A model generated the notes under the pieces. That model searched no databases and was not told the DNA's origin. It worked only from the letters and a program-made list of their open reading frames with translations. Of a stretch of 64,000 nucleotides of DNA, positions 1-7,017 are shown piece by piece (the stretch's first letter is position 1; each line of letters begins with the position of its first letter). Source of the stretch: Candidatus Woesearchaeota archaeon (GTDB lineage: Archaea > Nanobdellota > Nanobdellia > Woesearchaeales > UBA10216); assembly GCA_016180065.1 (NCBI GenBank), contig JACPBY010000004.1, positions 1 through 64,000 on the forward strand, read 5' to 3'. The position numbers and the translations under genes are program-made.

Positions 1-1
1 G

Positions 2-196
2 CCACTCATAAAACTCGTAGACAAAATGCTCTCACTTAACAAGAGCCTTAACGAATTGGGCGACCGAAAGACAGATGAGCGGCTGCGGATTGAGGATGAG
101 GTAAAGCGGGTTGATGCTGAAATTGATGAGCTTGTGTATGAGCTGTATGGCATTACAGGAGAAGAGAAAAGGATTATTGAAGGCTCGTTAAGATAA
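2..196 (+). CDS. C-terminal end of a restriction-modification methylase/nuclease (partial)
   Basis: The gene is open at the left edge and only its last 64 residues are present. They form a charged helix ending in IDELVYELYGIT followed by a short acidic tail. That ending is typical of the recognition-domain tail of Eco57I/TaqI-like proteins, in which DNA methyltransferase and endonuclease are one polypeptide. The catalytic motifs would lie outside the window, so the assignment rests on the tail alone. Its stop lies inside the 3' end of the convergent gene at 174-491, an overlap of 23 bases. Confidence 0.55.
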   Translation, partial: PLIKLVDKMLSLNKSLNELGDRKTDERLRIEDEVKRVDAEIDELVYELYGITGEEKRIIEGSLR

Positions 197-491
197 GCTC
201 CGGTGCTGCCTCAGCTTCAAGCTCAACGTATTTCCAGCCGCTTATTTTCTGGCTTGCGCCGCTTAAGTCGTCCAGCGAAAATGCCATTTGCGCGCTGACA
301 ATGGCTTTCTTGTCAGAGTCTATGAAGAACACGCCTAAATCGTAAGGCACAACATTTTCTTCCTCAACAGCTCTCCCGAAAATAGTTTGCAGTTCTTCCT
401 CTTTTAGGCCTTTAAAAAGCAGGTCTTTTACCGCGAAAACAGGCACAGTTGCCCTTTTCAGCACGCCATCTTTTTTTATGTAGAGGTTCAT
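174..491 (-). CDS. Conserved-looking hypothetical protein (105 aa)
   Basis: I do not recognise this protein. It begins MNLYIKKDGVLKR and has alternating hydrophobic and charged stretches of a small soluble alpha/beta protein, with no signal peptide or membrane segment. I chose the ATG at 491 because the TATA-like taatatttaaat at 531-542 lies about 40 bases upstream; a longer form starting at 521 is possible. Nothing on the opposite strand competes over most of its length. It converges with the restriction-enzyme tail. Function unknown. Confidence 0.5.
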   Translation of the reverse strand: MNLYIKKDGVLKRATVPVFAVKDLLFKGLKEEELQTIFGRAVEEENVVPYDLGVFFIDSDKKAIVSAQMAFSLDDLSGASQKISGWKYVELEAEAAPELILTSLQ

Positions 492-528
492 ATGTGACAT
501 TCTTTTAATCAAGTATGGCAAGGGAAGA

Positions 529-543
529 ACTAATATTTAAATG
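529..543. promoter_or_regulatory. TATA-like element between divergent genes
   Basis: The AT-rich taatatttaaat lies between the minus-strand gene starting at 491 and the plus-strand TatD gene starting at 613. It fits archaeal TATA spacing for either direction, though the TatD leader would then be about 45 bases. Sequence resemblance only. Confidence 0.4.
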
Positions 544-612
544 TAGCACTAAAATCTTACGGAATTTTCGGATAATTTCCGGAGTATGGGCTGTTTGTTG
601 ATGGAAGGGAAA

Positions 613-1371
613 ATGCTGCTTGTTGACGTCCACGCGCACCTTGACATTTTTGGCGGTGAAGAAGAGGTAGCTGCTGCCGTTGAAAGGGCTGCTGCAACTG
701 GAGTAAAGGCAATAGTCACGGCAGGGGTTGATGCCGCTTCCAACAGGAAGGCACTTGAAATGCGGCAGCGATTCCCGATTGTTAAGGCGGCTTTGGGGCT
801 TTACCCTGCAGAGGCTGCAAAGCTGGCAGAAGCTGAGATAAACGGGGAACTTGATTTTATCAGAAGCAACCGAAACAAAATCGCCGCTATTGGCGAGATA
901 GGGCTGGACTACATGGAAGCAAAGGACGAAACTGATAAAGAAAAGCAGCAAAAGCTGTTTGAAACGCAGCTTGGGCTTGCAAAACAGATCGGTAAGCCAG
1001 TGATTGTGCATTCGCGGCAAGCTGAGAAGGAAGTTGTGGAAACGCTAATCCGTTGCGGCTGCAAGGCTGTTGTTTTGCACGCCTTCCACGGCAGCCTCAG
1101 CCTCGCAAAATCAGCTGCCAATTCCGGCTTTTTCATTACAATCCCCACCAACATCGGCAGAAGCAGCCAGTTCAGGGCAATAGCAAAGGCTTTGCCGCTG
1201 TCAAGGCTGCTTACAGAAACAGACTCTCCTTTCCTTGCCGCAATGAAAGAGCAGAAAAGCGAGCCAGCGGACGTTGCAGCAGCAATCAGGGCAATAGCTG
1301 AAATAAAAGGGCTTGATGCAGGAGAAACAGCCAATGTGGTATTCGCCAATTACCAGCGGCTGTTCGCTTAA
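613..1371 (+). CDS. TatD family metal-dependent hydrolase/nuclease
   Basis: A 252-residue TIM-barrel amidohydrolase of the TatD DNase family. The metal ligands are visible in order: HAHLD at the N-terminus, GEIGLDY in the middle, VHSRQAEKE, HAFHGS, and TETDSPFL near the C-terminus. Family members act as 3'-5' exonucleases on DNA or RNA, or as D-aminoacyl-tRNA deacylases; the sequence does not say which applies here. I chose the internal ATG at 613, which puts VDVHAHLD right at the N-terminus as in homologues, over the upstream ATG at 586. The length is normal for the family. Confidence 0.9.
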   Translation: MLLVDVHAHLDIFGGEEEVAAAVERAAATGVKAIVTAGVDAASNRKALEMRQRFPIVKAALGLYPAEAAKLAEAEINGELDFIRSNRNKIAAIGEIGLDYMEAKDETDKEKQQKLFETQLGLAKQIGKPVIVHSRQAEKEVVETLIRCGCKAVVLHAFHGSLSLAKSAANSGFFITIPTNIGRSSQFRAIAKALPLSRLLTETDSPFLAAMKEQKSEPADVAAAIRAIAEIKGLDAGETANVVFANYQRLFA

Positions 1372-1389
1372 ACTGCAATTTTTTTATCG

Positions 1390-1403
1390 AAACATTTATA
1401 AAC
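1390..1403 (+). promoter_or_regulatory. TATA box for the membrane-protein cluster
   Basis: The element acatttataaac lies about 45 bases before the ATG at 1445. It immediately follows the TatD stop and probably starts the transcript of the small membrane proteins. Confidence 0.5.
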
Positions 1404-1444
1404 ACTTTTGGGCAAAACTGTGTTTCAAAAAGAGTTGTAAAAAA

Positions 1445-2017
1445 ATGGCTGAGGATTCTGCGCTTAGGGGCACTTTTGCCTTTCTGAATAAGATTGGAAT
1501 TTTTGATGTTGTGCTGCCGTTCCTGCTGGTCTTCACGATAGTGTTTGCTATCCTTGAAAAGACAAGGGTATTCGGCACAGAGAAAGTAGGAAGCAATGAA
1601 TATACAAAAAAGAACCTTAACTCTTTGGCGTCATTCGCCATAGCCCTTTTTACGGTTGCCTCAGGAAAAGTTGTTGAGGCAATAACGCAGATATCAGCGA
1701 ATGTGGTCATACTGCTTTTTGCCTCGGTTTTCTTCCTGATGCTGGTAGGCTCTTTCCATCCGCAAGGTGATGAGAAAGGCTTTTTCCTGGAAAAAGGAAT
1801 GTGGAGAACGTTTTTCGTGCTGCTGATGTTCATAGGGCTGGTTGGCATATTCCTCAACGCCCTGGAAAGCGGAGGGATGACATGGCTCCAGATAGTACTT
1901 GACTGGTTTTCGCAGTTTTTCACGAATGTTTCAGTGGCAACGGCAGTGCTTATAGGCTTCGTTGTTCTTGCCATGTGGTGGATAGCAAAGCCTGAGCACC
2001 CTCCGGCCAAAACGTAA
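1445..2017 (+). CDS. Small multi-pass membrane protein, paralogue 1 of 3
   Basis: A 190-residue integral membrane protein with roughly four to five hydrophobic segments and no recognised catalytic motif. Its N-terminal helix region (GIFDVVLPFLLVF, then a short basic turn ending VFG) closely matches the same region of the next gene and more loosely the third. The three genes are therefore tandem paralogues. The ATG at 1445 was preferred to an upstream in-frame start at 1313 because the latter lies inside tatD. The genes sit directly before coiled-coil proteins and a pilus-type ATPase, so a role in that surface machinery is plausible but inferred from position only. Confidence 0.7.
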   Translation: MAEDSALRGTFAFLNKIGIFDVVLPFLLVFTIVFAILEKTRVFGTEKVGSNEYTKKNLNSLASFAIALFTVASGKVVEAITQISANVVILLFASVFFLMLVGSFHPQGDEKGFFLEKGMWRTFFVLLMFIGLVGIFLNALESGGMTWLQIVLDWFSQFFTNVSVATAVLIGFVVLAMWWIAKPEHPPAKT

Positions 2018-2096
2018 AGCGGAGAGGCAGGAATAGGAAAGAAATAAATAGCCGTGAAGTGCTGTCAACATGAAAACGTCAAAAAGGTGAAAAAAG

Positions 2097-2699
2097 GTGC
2101 TGCCAGTGCTGTCTGTTGTGTTTCAGGCATTCTCGGGAGTCAGGAATGTCCCTGATTTCCTGGTACAGCTTGAAAAATTCGGGCTGCTGGATGCTGTTCT
2201 GCCATTCATACTGATATTCGCTGTTATCTTTGTGGTGCTGCAGCGGGTAAAGATGTTTGGCGATGGCAAGAAAAATGTTAACATGCTGGTAGCCCTTGTG
2301 TTTGCGCTGCTGGTTGTTGTGCCTCATGTCCTTGGCACATACCCTCCAGGGGCAGATGTGGTATCAATCATCAACAGCGCCCTGCCGAATGTTTCCCTGG
2401 TAATTGTGATAATTGTGGCTGCACTTATCCTGGTGGGGCTGTTTGTCCCGAACTTCCAGCCCGGAGGAGGCTTGGGTGGGGTCATGGCGCTGCTCAGCGT
2501 GGGAGCGATAATCTTCATATTTGGCCTGGCTGCAGGGTGGTGGGAGACAATATCGCCTCTCGGCTTCCTGGCGAACCCGGACATCCAGGCAGTCGTAGTC
2601 ATAGTGCTGGTGTTTGCCCTTGTCATATTCCTCATCACAGCTGAATCACCCGGCCAGAAAATAACCGACACAATTAAAGGGCTATTTGGCGGCCATTAA
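2097..2699 (+). CDS. Small multi-pass membrane protein, paralogue 2 of 3
   Basis: A 200-residue hydrophobic protein with about five membrane segments. It starts at a GTG preceded by aaaaaggtga, a good Shine-Dalgarno match six bases upstream. The first membrane helix, GLLDAVLPFILIFAVIF followed by QRVKMFG, matches paralogue 1 nearly position for position. A TATA-like aaataaatag at about 2041 gives it a possible promoter of its own. Function unknown; the context is the first pilus/secretion cluster. Confidence 0.7.
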   Translation: MLPVLSVVFQAFSGVRNVPDFLVQLEKFGLLDAVLPFILIFAVIFVVLQRVKMFGDGKKNVNMLVALVFALLVVVPHVLGTYPPGADVVSIINSALPNVSLVIVIIVAALILVGLFVPNFQPGGGLGGVMALLSVGAIIFIFGLAAGWWETISPLGFLANPDIQAVVVIVLVFALVIFLITAESPGQKITDTIKGLFGGH

Positions 2700-2751
2700 T
2701 AACGACGTACGACAATGCTGGCAATGTCTGCCGCAAAAGAGTTTTGCAAAA

Positions 2752-3291
2752 ATGGCAACAGTTTTGGACATCGGGCTTCTGAAAGGCTTCACTGACCTGT
2801 TTGTGTGGATTCTCGTTTTCGTCATTGTTTACGGGGCACTTGAGGCAACGAACGTTCTGAAGAGCAAAGGACTGCATGCGCTGTTCGCATTTACCATAAC
2901 TGCGGTGATAGTCCTCACAGGAGGAGGCACAAACCTCATAACCGCCATGGCACCATGGTTTGTTGTCATAGCCGCACTTATCTTTTTCATATTCGTTCTT
3001 GCATCGTTTGCAGGGGCTGACATGAAGGACATGCCCAGCCTTTTCGGCAAGAAGGCAGTCATATGGATTCTTGCGATACCGATGCTGATTATAATGATAA
3101 TAGCATGGACGCAGGCACCTCAGGAACAGCCTTCAACTGACGGCTCAACAGCCGAAACGCCTGCTCCCGAGCAGCAAAGGGAGTTCGTTGGGGTTCTGAG
3201 AAACCCAAAGGTGCTTGGCCTTGTTCTCATTCTGGGAATATCAGCCATGGCAATATCACTGATGGCCAGCGGAGGAGGGGCGATTAAATAA
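2752..3291 (+). CDS. Small multi-pass membrane protein, paralogue 3 of 3
   Basis: A 179-residue membrane protein with four hydrophobic segments and a soluble, Pro/Glu/Thr-rich linker (about residues 122-145) before the last helix. The start ATGGCAACAG at 2752 was preferred to the GTG-like start at 2686, which overlaps the end of the previous gene. It is the most diverged of the three neighbours but keeps the same helix-turn layout. It is convergent with the coiled-coil gene ending at 3303, only 11 bases away. Confidence 0.7.
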   Translation: MATVLDIGLLKGFTDLFVWILVFVIVYGALEATNVLKSKGLHALFAFTITAVIVLTGGGTNLITAMAPWFVVIAALIFFIFVLASFAGADMKDMPSLFGKKAVIWILAIPMLIIMIIAWTQAPQEQPSTDGSTAETPAPEQQREFVGVLRNPKVLGLVLILGISAMAISLMASGGGAIK

Positions 3292-3302
3292 ACAGAAAAA
3301 GG

Positions 3303-4130
3303 CTACTGTTGACTGCTTGCCTGCTTCTTTAGCGGGGCTTTCATGCCTTTTGTGATTCTGGAAAGTTCATTAACATTCTCTGTAAGTGTCGGTATGATTT
3401 TCTGGAAAACCTGCTCCAGGGCTTTCATTTCAGAAGCTACATCCTTCACGCTCTTGTCATAGTCAGACACTTTTTCGACAACACCTTTCTGGAGGGTGTC
3501 AAAGGCTGTTTTCAGGTCTGAGAATCGCTGCTCCAACGCAGCCATCCTCTGCTCAACAGAGCCTTTCCACTCCACGACCTTGTTAAAATCCTTCATAAGA
3601 TCCTGCCACTTCTCCTCAATTATGGCCTCGCTTATCTCTTCAACCTTGGCAGAAATATCCCCTTCTCCGCCATAGCCTGCACCTGTCCCTGCTTGCAAAG
3701 GCGCGCCCATCATCCCAAAGCCCTCACTGCCCTGTGGCATTCCTCCACGGGTGCCCATGCCCGGCATTTCCCCGAGGCTTCCCATTTCATCAGGGTTCTG
3801 GGGACCTTCAATGCTCGCCTCCCTCTCAAGCCCTTCGTCAAAAGGGGGCTGTGGCATGCCTGGCGGGTTTCCAAGACTTCCAGGCTGCACCTGTTGCACT
3901 CCCTGCATGCCTGGAGCGCCCTGGACAGGCGATGGCGCTCTCATGTCAGACTGGCTGAGGGCGTCAAAAATCTGGCTGGTCTGGTATCCGTTGCGCTGCA
4001 GGGCCTGTACAATCTGGTTGGTCGTAAGGCCCTGCCTCTTCATCCTGACAACCTCATCAACAGGCACTCTTGGCCCCTGAGGGCCAGGCACGTTTTTTTT
4101 TCCAAAACCGAAAAGAGCCACAATCACCAC
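3303..4130 (-). CDS. Coiled-coil protein with UBA/HTH-like N-terminus and Gly/Met/Pro-rich linker
   Basis: A 275-residue protein in three parts. The N-terminal LFGFGKK is followed by a short helical module (PVDEVVRMKRQGLTTNQIVQ) resembling a small three-helix domain. The middle (about residues 65-140) is low-complexity, rich in Gly, Met, Gln and Pro. The last 120 residues are a predicted coiled coil. It starts at GTG 4130, with other in-frame GTGs at 4127 and 4121. It is transcribed with the coiled-coil gene upstream and beside the pilus ATPase. FlaC/FlaD-type archaellum accessory proteins are also coiled coils, so a structural role is possible; that is inference. Confidence 0.65.
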   Translation of the reverse strand: MVIVALFGFGKKNVPGPQGPRVPVDEVVRMKRQGLTTNQIVQALQRNGYQTSQIFDALSQSDMRAPSPVQGAPGMQGVQQVQPGSLGNPPGMPQPPFDEGLEREASIEGPQNPDEMGSLGEMPGMGTRGGMPQGSEGFGMMGAPLQAGTGAGYGGEGDISAKVEEISEAIIEEKWQDLMKDFNKVVEWKGSVEQRMAALEQRFSDLKTAFDTLQKGVVEKVSDYDKSVKDVASEMKALEQVFQKIIPTLTENVNELSRITKGMKAPLKKQASSQQ

Positions 4131-4195
4131 TTTTTACTTTTTTCAACCATACCTGGAATTTGATTCAATTTCATTATCAATTGGCACGGCGGTTT

Positions 4196-4651
4196 TTAAA
4201 GCTTTTCCCTCTGCTCAGCCACTTGCTGGACAAGGGCGTCTTCAACTGCCTGCCGCACAATCCGTTCAACCTCACCCTGAGTTACGAATCCAAGCGGCTC
4301 TATGAGGTTCAGGTATTTCCTTATCACGTCAACATCCTCAAGCCTTGCAAAGCCCTGAAGCTCCTTAATCAGTGCCTTAAGCTTTTCCACCATGTCCGCA
4401 ACCTGGCCTTTGACATCAGAGAGATCCTCTCCAGTAAGCTTGATTTCAGCCCTTAGCTTCCTGTTGCTGCTTAGCATGTTCTCTTCGGTAACCTGGCTCC
4501 TGCGCTCAAGGTTTGAATAGCGCTCCTCCAGCATCCTTAGCCTTCGCTCAACCTCTGCAATGCCCTGAAGTACGTTTGGATTGGCAAGAGCAAAAGCCTT
4601 CTCCTGCTGGCTTTGGCCTCTTTTTCCAAAATCAGAAGGGTTATCAACCAT
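4196..4651 (-). CDS. Coiled-coil protein, possible FlaC/FlaD-like accessory factor
   Basis: A 151-residue protein that is mostly one long heptad-bearing helix (about residues 30-105). A short C-terminal module follows (YLNLIEPLGFVTQGEVERIVRQ). A coiled coil followed by a small helical module recalls archaellum FlaC/FlaD/FlaE proteins, but I see no decisive motif. The ATG at 4651 lies about 20-25 bases from the shared TATA at 4669-4683, giving an almost leaderless message. It is transcribed divergently from the pilus ATPase. Confidence 0.65.
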   Translation of the reverse strand: MVDNPSDFGKRGQSQQEKAFALANPNVLQGIAEVERRLRMLEERYSNLERRSQVTEENMLSSNRKLRAEIKLTGEDLSDVKGQVADMVEKLKALIKELQGFARLEDVDVIRKYLNLIEPLGFVTQGEVERIVRQAVEDALVQQVAEQREKL

Positions 4652-4668
4652 AAAACTATATAAAGAAG

Positions 4669-4683
4669 GAGTTATATAAATAG
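4669..4683. promoter_or_regulatory. Shared TATA element between coiled-coil operon and pilus ATPase
   Basis: The sequence gttatataaatagg reads as a TATA box on both strands. It sits about 20 bases from the minus-strand ATG at 4651 and about 55 bases from the plus-strand ATG at 4738, so it could serve both divergent transcripts. Confidence 0.5.
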
Positions 4684-4737
4684 GTTTGTAAGATGCCTGA
4701 AAAACAGGGATTTTTTAGGCTACGGGCGTGAGCTAGT

Positions 4738-7017
4738 ATGGCTGAAAAAAGGGGCGAGTGCTTCGGCTATGATACCTATAAGGAAGGAGAGGACATAGTC
4801 CTAAGAGTGGACGCCGAGGAATGCCCTTTCTTCCCGTCAATAGAAGACAACCCTGTGTGCATGTCCGCCATTATTGACAAGATGGTTGAAAGCCCAGGCG
4901 TGACAAGGGTCGTGTTCAGCCAGAAAAGGGACTACGAGTACGACTACAGCCAGGTAAGGATGCTTGCAGAGATTGGCAAGCTGAGGAACCAGATAATAAA
5001 GCAGCAGGTCCTTTCGGCAACGCCCTTCGGCGAGATGCTGGGCAGCCCGGGAGGGGCAAGAAGGATTTACGAGCTGAGGGATGTCCTGCACAACAAGCTG
5101 CGGAATGACCCTGTATTGGCGTATGTGGAGCTGCGCAGGATTCACAGGGAGGAAAAGGCCGCATTTTCCCATGAAGCAAAAGCAAGCGCTGCAGATGGCA
5201 GGCATCTTGCATTGGTTGAGTCGCTGCTTGGCGCACTTGAAAAGACAGAGCTCATGGCAAAGGCAAAGCCGCACCTTGCCTCATACAAGGAAGGCGACAG
5301 GAGCATCTACCACAGGATATTCAGCCCTCTTGCCAAGCCGGACTTCATGTTCACGAGGCTCATGGCTGCCTTCCCTGCCGATGGCGAGGAGATTGACACT
5401 TACTCCGTGCACGGCACTGACGTCACAATATTCCGGCTCCCGTCAACAGTGCAGTACCTCTACCACATGGTGCCGCCGGAGTTCAAGCTGTCCGAGGAAA
5501 AATACGAGCTTCTTGATGCCGCAAAAAAAGTGATTTCAGAGCATAAGCCGTCAAGGTCGGAGTTCATAGACCCCGAGAGGGTGAGGCAGGTTTTCTTTAA
5601 CGTGGGGAGCGACCTGCTTGAGGAAATATCTGCGCAGAAAGGGCTTAAGCTGAGGACAAGGGAAACCGAGGAGCTTTCGGAAATACTTGTCAGGTACACA
5701 ATCGGCTTCGGCTTGGTTGAAGTGCTGCTGCAGGATGAAAAAATCCAGGACATAACTGCAAACAGCCCGATGGGCAGGCACCCTATTTTCATAGTGCACC
5801 AGGACTACGATGACTGCATGACCAACATAATCCCGACGGTGAACGATGCAGACTCCTGGGCGACAAAGCTGCGCCTGATGTCAGGGAGGCCCCTTGACGA
5901 GGCAAACCCCATCATGGACACAGAGCTGATTGTTCCCGGAGGAAAGGCGAGAGTGGCTGTAATTGGCGAGCCCCTGAACCCGAACGGGCTGGCGTATGCG
6001 TTTAGGAGGCACAGGGACAAGCCATGGACATTTCCCTTGTTCATAAAAAGCAGGATGATGACGCCAATGGCAGCAGGGCTTCTGAGCTTCCTCATTGACG
6101 GCTCAAGGACAATGCTCGTAGCCGGAACAAGGTCAGCAGGAAAGACGTCCGTGCTTGGGGCAGTGATGGTTGAGATAATGAGGAAATACCGTGTTATTTC
6201 AATAGAGGACACCTTGGAATTGCCTGTTGCCGCCCTGAAGAAGCTCAACTACAACATCCAGCCAATGAAAGTTGCATCTGCCCTGACCAAAGGCACAACA
6301 GAAGTAAGCGCTGATGAGGGCATAAGGGCAACGCTGAGGCTGGGCGACAGCTGCCTCATCGTCGGCGAAGTGAGGAGTGTTGAAGCTTTAGCGCTTTTCG
6401 AGGCAATGAGAGTCGGGGCACTGGCAAATGTTGTTGCTGGAACAATCCACGGCGACTCGCCATACGGCGTTTTTGACAGGATAGTCAACGACCTGAGGGT
6501 GCCAAGGACATCATTCAAGGCAACAGACATAGTTGTGGTTGCCAACCCGATAAAAAGCCCTGATGGCCTTCATAGATGGCGAAGGATGACGCAGATTACA
6601 GAGGTTGGAAAATACTGGGAATCAGACCCGCTGCTTGAGAAAGGCTTCAAGGATCTCATGAAGTACGACTCAAAAACAGACCAGCTTGAGCCAACGCTCG
6701 ACCTTCTGAACGGCGAAAGCGACATCCTTAAGTCAATCGCCGCAAACGTCAAGGAATGGGCAGGAAGCTGGGATGCTGTCTGGGACAACATAATGCTCAG
6801 GACAAACATAAAAGCAGCCATTGTAGCTGCTGCCGAAAAAACAGGCCAGGACGAGCTTCTCGAAGCACAGTTTGTAGTGCAGGCAAACGACGAGTTTCAC
6901 AAAATCTCGGAGCAAATCAAGGATGAGATTGGGGCATACGACAGCAAGAAGATATTCTTTGAGTGGAGCGAGTGGATGAAAAAGGCACTGAAAAGGAAAG
7001 AGGTAGAGCTTATCTGA
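4738..7017 (+). CDS. Type II/IV secretion-type (GspE/TadA/PilT-like) motor ATPase
   Basis: A 759-residue ATPase of the type IV pilus/type II secretion superfamily, the motor that drives pilin assembly or retraction from the cytoplasmic side. Visible motifs are Walker A GTRSAGKTS (about residue 462), the Asp box ISIEDTLELP, Walker B LIVGEVRS and the His box GTIHGDSPYGVFDRI. It is considerably longer than the usual 500 residues because of a long N-terminal region and a C-terminal tail of about 150 residues. Its stop overlaps the start of the platform gene by one base. A second, shorter ATPase lies at 34.5 kb, so this genome carries two such motors. Confidence 0.9.
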   Translation: MAEKRGECFGYDTYKEGEDIVLRVDAEECPFFPSIEDNPVCMSAIIDKMVESPGVTRVVFSQKRDYEYDYSQVRMLAEIGKLRNQIIKQQVLSATPFGEMLGSPGGARRIYELRDVLHNKLRNDPVLAYVELRRIHREEKAAFSHEAKASAADGRHLALVESLLGALEKTELMAKAKPHLASYKEGDRSIYHRIFSPLAKPDFMFTRLMAAFPADGEEIDTYSVHGTDVTIFRLPSTVQYLYHMVPPEFKLSEEKYELLDAAKKVISEHKPSRSEFIDPERVRQVFFNVGSDLLEEISAQKGLKLRTRETEELSEILVRYTIGFGLVEVLLQDEKIQDITANSPMGRHPIFIVHQDYDDCMTNIIPTVNDADSWATKLRLMSGRPLDEANPIMDTELIVPGGKARVAVIGEPLNPNGLAYAFRRHRDKPWTFPLFIKSRMMTPMAAGLLSFLIDGSRTMLVAGTRSAGKTSVLGAVMVEIMRKYRVISIEDTLELPVAALKKLNYNIQPMKVASALTKGTTEVSADEGIRATLRLGDSCLIVGEVRSVEALALFEAMRVGALANVVAGTIHGDSPYGVFDRIVNDLRVPRTSFKATDIVVVANPIKSPDGLHRWRRMTQITEVGKYWESDPLLEKGFKDLMKYDSKTDQLEPTLDLLNGESDILKSIAANVKEWAGSWDAVWDNIMLRTNIKAAIVAAAEKTGQDELLEAQFVVQANDEFHKISEQIKDEIGAYDSKKIFFEWSEWMKKALKRKEVELI

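Noticed and set aside
4196-4651. Firm assignment as archaellum FlaC/FlaD
   Set aside because: Only the coiled-coil layout and a short C-terminal module are similar; no archaellin operon or FlaH/FlaG/FlaF genes are nearby.
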